Source of the DNA: Hoskinsella mucinilytica
GTDB taxonomy: Bacteria; Bacillota_I; Bacilli_A; Erysipelotrichales; Erysipelotrichaceae
Assembly (NCBI RefSeq): GCF_045223415.1
Contig: NZ_JBEQZJ010000060.1
Location: 1 to 16,345, forward strand
DNA length: 16,345 nt
Direction of reading: 5' to 3'
Made by a program: the position numbers and the translations under genes. The number at the start of each line of letters is the position of its first letter. Within the stretch, counting starts at the first letter, position 1. A model generated the notes under the pieces. That model made no database searches. It had not been told where the DNA came from and was given only the letters and a program-made list of their open reading frames with translations. Below, in pieces: positions 12,559 to 16,345 of the stretch.

Positions 12559-12595
12559 GCAGATGGAGTACGTCAAGTGACTGGGAGGAGTAGTT

Positions 12596-14980
12596 ATGAA
12601 ACATGTGAATAGAAAGCAAGTAAATGTTCAGTTAAAAAAAATGTTATCAAAAACCTTTATTTACGCTTATGGTGTAGATGAATGTGGAAAATCAACAGCA
12701 ATCAAAAAGTATCTGAAAAATGATAAGCACATTAATTATCAATGGTTCAAATTAAGAGAGCAGGAAAAAAAAGAAGATATCTGGAAAACGATTTATATTA
12801 AGATAAAAGATCGATGTGGATTTAGCGAAAGGATGAAGAATTATCCTATAGAAGAAGAACAACTTAGGGAATATGCAAAATGTTTTAAAGGGGGAGAAGC
12901 ACCATTTGTTTTGGTGTTTCAGGGGGGCGGGGAAGAAAACATTCATGAATTATTGGATTTGTTTTGGGAGCTTTCCTCTCATGGGAAAGGTATCTTAAAG
13001 ATTATATTTATTCATACAAGGGTACCGGGAAAAAAGATGTTAAAATATGTTCAAAAAGGAAGAGGATCTATATTAAATCAATCAAACTTTTTGTTTCAAG
13101 CATCGGAAATTGATATCTTTTATAAGAATTTAAAACAAGAACATTCAGCAAAAGATGTGGAAATCTGTTACCAAATCTGTGCCGGATGGGTTGCGGCTAT
13201 GAAATGTATCCCAATCAAACAGATGCCGAATGTTCCAATCAATGGGGTAAGAGATTTGATGGAAAAGATATTGTTAGAGAACTTTTCTCCTAAACAAATC
13301 ATTTCACTTATGAAAATATCTTTTTTAAAGACATTTGAACTTGATCAGGTTTATTATCTGACAAAAGACAAAGGTTTAACCGTTAAAATCGTTTCCTTAG
13401 GTGAGAGTAATTTTATTTTTCAGGAGGGGGAAGGTTATGAAACATTTCATATTCTTCCATTATTTCGTAAATTGTTAGTTCAAAAGTTAAATGCCAGTAG
13501 GATCAATCGTCAGGAATTGAATCGTATGCATTTACAATGGCTTATTCAAAAGGGAAAATATTTAGAATCCCTTGAATTTGCGTTTGAAGTGAATGATAGC
13601 GATATGATGCTTTTCATACTATCTAAATATCCTGATGCCATGTATTATGATCTAAGACCTAAATTAATGCAAGCAATCTATGAAGAATTACCAATGGAAA
13701 AACTATTAAAACATGTATTTGTATTTATGCAAGTTATGGGTGATTATTTATTGGCAATTAATCCGCAAAAAGGGTTAGAAATGTTGAATCAAATACAACT
13801 TCATATTGAAAGCATGGAAGCCGGTGAGACACGAAATGCTTTGTTAGGAGAGTTAGAATTATTTTTAGGTTATGCGGCTTATAATAATTTATATGATATG
13901 TGTGCACATTTCAAAAAAGCATACTCTTATATTTATCCCAATGTTTCAGTGATATCAAAACCGGATATGGTAGTATCTTTTGGAAGTCCTCATGTATTAT
14001 ATCAATATTTGATTAAACCGGGAGATTGTGAACATTTGATATCTTTCATGGAAAGAGAAATCAAGTATTATGCAGATATCACGCAAGGATTGAATACTGC
14101 TATCGATATACAAAGCAGAGCAGAATATGAATTGGAAAAAGGACAGTATGCAAATGCAAGAATGCTTGCGGAAAAAGCATATCATAGCGCTTTTTCATAT
14201 GAGATACATTATATGTGTGTTTGTTCGATGTTTACATTGGGAAGAGCCAGTATTCTTGCCCATGATGAACAGAATTTCACAAAGGTTCTTCATCTTCTAG
14301 ATAAAGAGAAAGAACGTAGTAGGAATGTATTTTTGAATAAAGAAATAGAAAGTGCATTATCTTATTTGTTAGCATTACAGCCTACCAATGTAATGAAGGC
14401 GAAGGATGTTATGGATCCAAATATCGAGATAGAAGTGATCGATGCTGCACATCATTCTTTTTCCTATATTGCGCAAGGACAAGTTTTTATATATCATGAC
14501 AAATTTGATAAACTCTATACCTTATCTCAGAAGATGAAATTGTTTTATCAAAATCAACATCATGTATTTGGTGATATTTATACCGATCTTTATGAATCCA
14601 TCGCTTTGTATTATATGGGAAAAGAAAAAGAAGCAGCGGCATGTATGGCTTCTGCATTAAATCATTGTATCAAGGATAAAATAACGACGCCTATCGTAGA
14701 ACAGGGTTCTCGGGTATTAGACATTTTACATTTATTACCACATAGTAAACAGATCGAGAAAATAGAAAAAGAAATACAAACCTTTATCCAATTCAAGGTA
14801 TTTCATTTCAATGAAAAAGAGCTTCAAATTTATTTGATGCATAAGAAAGGCTATAGTAGATCAGCAATCGCAGACGAAATGGATATGTCCATTTATGCAG
14901 TAAAATATTATTTACAAAATATCAAAAAAAAGACAAATAGTAGACGGGTTCCTTCACTATTAGAACAACATGATATATAA
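12596..14980 (+). CDS. Large LuxR/MalT-like (LAL) transcriptional regulator
   Basis: This 794-aa protein has an N-terminal P-loop, long helical repeats and a C-terminal LuxR-type helix-turn-helix. Walker A is intact at residues 26-34 (GVDECGKST). The expected Walker B Asp is absent: the strand reads FVLVFQGGGEEN near residue 105, where MalT relatives have LVLDD. Residues from about 320 to 720 are helical, with TPR-like pairs such as YELEKGQYANARMLAEKAY. The HTH is at about 735-778 (FNEKELQIYLMHKKGYSRSAIADEMDMSIYAVKYYLQNI). The regulator probably controls itself and the operon that follows, because both promoters carry the same box. AGGAG lies about five bases before the ATG. Its ligand is unknown. 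It is followed by a terminator, so coupling to the next genes is regulatory, not cotranscriptional. Confidence 0.85.
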   Translation: MKHVNRKQVNVQLKKMLSKTFIYAYGVDECGKSTAIKKYLKNDKHINYQWFKLREQEKKEDIWKTIYIKIKDRCGFSERMKNYPIEEEQLREYAKCFKGGEAPFVLVFQGGGEENIHELLDLFWELSSHGKGILKIIFIHTRVPGKKMLKYVQKGRGSILNQSNFLFQASEIDIFYKNLKQEHSAKDVEICYQICAGWVAAMKCIPIKQMPNVPINGVRDLMEKILLENFSPKQIISLMKISFLKTFELDQVYYLTKDKGLTVKIVSLGESNFIFQEGEGYETFHILPLFRKLLVQKLNASRINRQELNRMHLQWLIQKGKYLESLEFAFEVNDSDMMLFILSKYPDAMYYDLRPKLMQAIYEELPMEKLLKHVFVFMQVMGDYLLAINPQKGLEMLNQIQLHIESMEAGETRNALLGELELFLGYAAYNNLYDMCAHFKKAYSYIYPNVSVISKPDMVVSFGSPHVLYQYLIKPGDCEHLISFMEREIKYYADITQGLNTAIDIQSRAEYELEKGQYANARMLAEKAYHSAFSYEIHYMCVCSMFTLGRASILAHDEQNFTKVLHLLDKEKERSRNVFLNKEIESALSYLLALQPTNVMKAKDVMDPNIEIEVIDAAHHSFSYIAQGQVFIYHDKFDKLYTLSQKMKLFYQNQHHVFGDIYTDLYESIALYYMGKEKEAAACMASALNHCIKDKITTPIVEQGSRVLDILHLLPHSKQIEKIEKEIQTFIQFKVFHFNEKELQIYLMHKKGYSRSAIADEMDMSIYAVKYYLQNIKKKTNSRRVPSLLEQHDI

Positions 14981-14996
14981 AGAAAAGAAGGGTTCA

Positions 14997-15024
14997 GGTT
15001 CAGATGAAATCTGAATCTTTTTTT
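14997..15024 (+). terminator. Terminator of the LAL regulator gene
   Basis: GGTTCAGAT / ATCTGAATC (one G-U pair), loop GAA, followed by seven T. Confidence 0.85.
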
Positions 15025-15053
15025 GTAGGAAAATGCAAGGTATTTATGAAAAT

Positions 15054-15100
15054 GGCTAGTAACCAAAAATTTGTATGTGTGAGAATTGTTGTTTTATAAT
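15054..15100 (+). promoter_or_regulatory. Promoter of the lipoprotein operon with GGCTAGTAACC box
   Basis: Box GGCTAGTAACC (15054-15064) lies directly upstream of TTGTAT (15071-15076), an 18-bp spacer and a perfect TATAAT (15095-15100). RNA starts near 15107, placing the box centre near -48, a common activator position. The 13-base core ATGGCTAGTAACC plus the following AAA is shared with the regulator's own promoter. Confidence 0.65.
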
Positions 15101-15151
15101 GTGACAGAAATCAAACACTAAAACGGTTACAAAAAGGATGATGTTGCGGTT

Positions 15152-16045
15152 ATGAGACAAAATGGAATGTTGAAAAAAAGATTATGGCGGTTTTGTTCTG
15201 TTATTGGTATTACGATGGTAATCACCAGTGGTTGTTCCACGGATAGAATGAACGCTGATATCACCATGGAAAACAGTAAGTTAGATACATTAAGTTTTGA
15301 TGAATTATCACAGAAAATATCTGATAAGAATGATTTTATATTAATGGTAACACAAGAAAATAGCACTGATAGTGATTTAATGCGTCGAACACTAGTAGCA
15401 TATTTTAGAGAAAGGGATGTCGTTCCCATATATGAATTGAAGCTCAATGAGCAAGGTGATCGAGTAGAGGATGCAAGTCAAGCTTATTTGAAATTTCAAG
15501 ACATCGTGCCACATTTTAGTGGAAGCGTACCTCAATGCTTTTATTATAAAGATGGCAAAGTGGAAAAAACAATCAATGGTGCAGTGAGTGAAATCAGTTG
15601 GCAAAATTTCATGATCGAATGTGGACTCATTGATGGGGATGTCATTGAGGATACCAAAATAACCTATACCATCACAGAAGAAAATTTGAAAAAGGCTTCT
15701 TTAAATGATGTAGCGAGTATCTTGCGAAATTCAAAAAGTGCTTATGTATATTATGCCAAAGAAGATCGATATAATGAAGCGTTTTCTAAGAAATTAAGTG
15801 AGATCGCAAAAGAACAAAATATCACCATCATGTTGTTGAAGGAAAAAGATATCGTTTTACCTGATGATGAAGAAGAAAGTGTGAAAGCACAAGAGGATAT
15901 CAGTCTCTTGAATCTTGAAATGAACCTTAATTTTTCACCTTGTCTTTATTATCTGGATGAGGGAATTTCAAAATCTATATTAAAAGATAACGTCGATAGA
16001 GAGGAGATTGTGTCATGGCTTGCAAAGCACCCATTGAGCAATTAA
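15152..16045 (+). CDS. Probable lipoprotein with two thioredoxin-like domains
   Basis: This 297-aa exported protein has a basic N-terminus (LKKRLWR), a hydrophobic core (about residues 12-26) and a cysteine at 28 in ITSGC, a slightly atypical lipobox, so it is probably anchored on the outer face of the membrane. Two similar halves follow. Residues about 55-160 and 185-290 each look like a thioredoxin fold, with a strand near the start (FILMVTQEN, AYVYYAKED) and a cis-Pro-like segment followed by a KDG or DEG turn (SVPQCFYYKDG, SPCLYYLDEG). Neither has a CXXC active site, so disulfide chemistry is unlikely and a binding or structural role is more plausible. The Shine-Dalgarno (AAGG, about 14 bases off) is weak; an alternative start is the Met at 15167. 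It is first in an operon and overlaps the next gene. Confidence 0.65.
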   Translation: MRQNGMLKKRLWRFCSVIGITMVITSGCSTDRMNADITMENSKLDTLSFDELSQKISDKNDFILMVTQENSTDSDLMRRTLVAYFRERDVVPIYELKLNEQGDRVEDASQAYLKFQDIVPHFSGSVPQCFYYKDGKVEKTINGAVSEISWQNFMIECGLIDGDVIEDTKITYTITEENLKKASLNDVASILRNSKSAYVYYAKEDRYNEAFSKKLSEIAKEQNITIMLLKEKDIVLPDDEEESVKAQEDISLLNLEMNLNFSPCLYYLDEGISKSILKDNVDREEIVSWLAKHPLSN

Positions 16046-16341
16046 ATGAAGAAATATACGCAATCAAAAGAAGGCAAAAAAGAATGGAGCATTTATCTGA
16101 GTATATCGAAGTACTTGAAAAACGAAATCTTTTCTTGATTCGATCCTGCAATATGATATTGATCATGCTATTCTTTCTGTTCCTTACTGCACAGTTTTTC
16201 ACAGCATCTGTTGGGTTTGGCACAGCGCAATTACAACAACTGATAACAAGTATGGCAACCATTGGTAAATGGCCTATTGCGGTTATTATCATATTTCTAT
16301 ATGCCTATGCAAATGTCATGGAAGAAGGGGTGAAAACATGA
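16015..16341 (+). CDS. Small membrane protein with N-terminal coiled coil
   Basis: This 108-aa protein is of unknown function. Residues about 5-38 are charged and heptad-like (IEQLNEEIYAIKRRQKRMEH, then LSEYIEVLEKRN), suggesting a cytoplasmic coiled coil. Two hydrophobic segments follow, at about 40-63 and 84-101. GAGGAG lies eight bases before the ATG. The gene overlaps the lipoprotein gene by 31 bases and its stop overlaps the next start (ATGA), so the three genes are translated as a tightly coupled operon. Together with a surface lipoprotein this suggests a membrane complex, perhaps an export or signalling device. No family is recognised. Confidence 0.7.
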   Translation: MACKAPIEQLNEEIYAIKRRQKRMEHLSEYIEVLEKRNLFLIRSCNMILIMLFFLFLTAQFFTASVGFGTAQLQQLITSMATIGKWPIAVIIIFLYAYANVMEEGVKT

Positions 16342-16345
16342 AAAT
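16338..16345 (+). CDS. Start of a third operon gene, cut by the window end
   Basis: ATG at 16338 overlaps the previous stop (ATGA) and is preceded by GGGG at 16327-16330, seven bases away. Only the first codons (Met-Lys) are inside the window, so nothing can be said about the product. Confidence 0.5.

Noticed and set aside
12511..12612. A 33-codon frame starting MASNRNNEKKKPFF before the LAL gene, with AGGAAAG upstream
   Set aside because: Its first bases are the GGCTAGTAACC box shared with 15052-15064, where the frame stops after 15 codons. A TATAAT promoter lies inside it, so it is better explained as a promoter region.

Overview
This window looks like chromosomal DNA from a low-GC Gram-positive bacterium (Bacillota). 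The supporting signs are AT-rich sequence, strong AGGAGG ribosome-binding sites, TGA used as a stop codon, and the origin-proximal gene order rsmG-noc-parA(soj)-parB(spo0J). A gut Erysipelotrichia-like host is a reasonable guess from overall style, but no marker here proves it.

Layout. (1) 1-270 is a decayed copy of a repeat cassette. (2) 575-6591 is a beta-glucoside (cellobiose/lichenan-type) PTS locus. A LicR/BglG-type activator and an extra EIIB gene form one unit ending at a terminator near 2840. EIIA, EIIB, EIIC and a GH1 6-phospho-beta-glucosidase form a second unit, preceded by a perfect 12-bp inverted repeat that is a likely operator. (3) About 6705-8240 holds three tandem, nearly identical ~550-bp cassettes. 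Each encodes on the minus strand a 19-aa leader peptide overlapping a 36-aa one-helix membrane peptide. Each also encodes on the plus strand a short convergent RNA, and both transcripts meet at one bidirectional terminator hairpin. This is the architecture of a type I toxin-antitoxin module, and it is the most interesting part of the window. (4) 8410-11585 is rsmG, noc, parA and parB, closely spaced on the plus strand and ending in a terminator. (5) 11657-12044 is a cold-shock protein gene with a long structured 5' leader. (6) A 60-aa unknown protein lies on the minus strand and shares the cold-shock gene's terminator. (7) 12596-14980 is a large LuxR/MalT-like (LAL) regulator. Behind it is an operon, cut by the window end, of a probable lipoprotein with two thioredoxin-like domains, a small membrane protein and a third gene.

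How the parts work together. PTS proteins import and phosphorylate a beta-diglucoside, the glucosidase cleaves it, and the activator's PRD, EIIB-like and EIIA-like domains read PTS phosphorylation state. Noc, ParA and ParB act in origin segregation and division control. The LAL regulator and the lipoprotein operon share a motif, GGCTAGTAACC, placed 29-30 bp upstream of a perfect TATAAT, which suggests that the regulator controls both itself and the operon.

The toxin cassettes carry features that standard annotation would miss. These are overlapping leader and toxin frames with only synonymous changes between toxin copies, an invariant four-G-run motif in the toxin mRNA 3' region, direct repeats flanking the terminator, and terminator loops that differ or are inverted between copies. 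All functional statements come from sequence reading and family knowledge; no searches were run.
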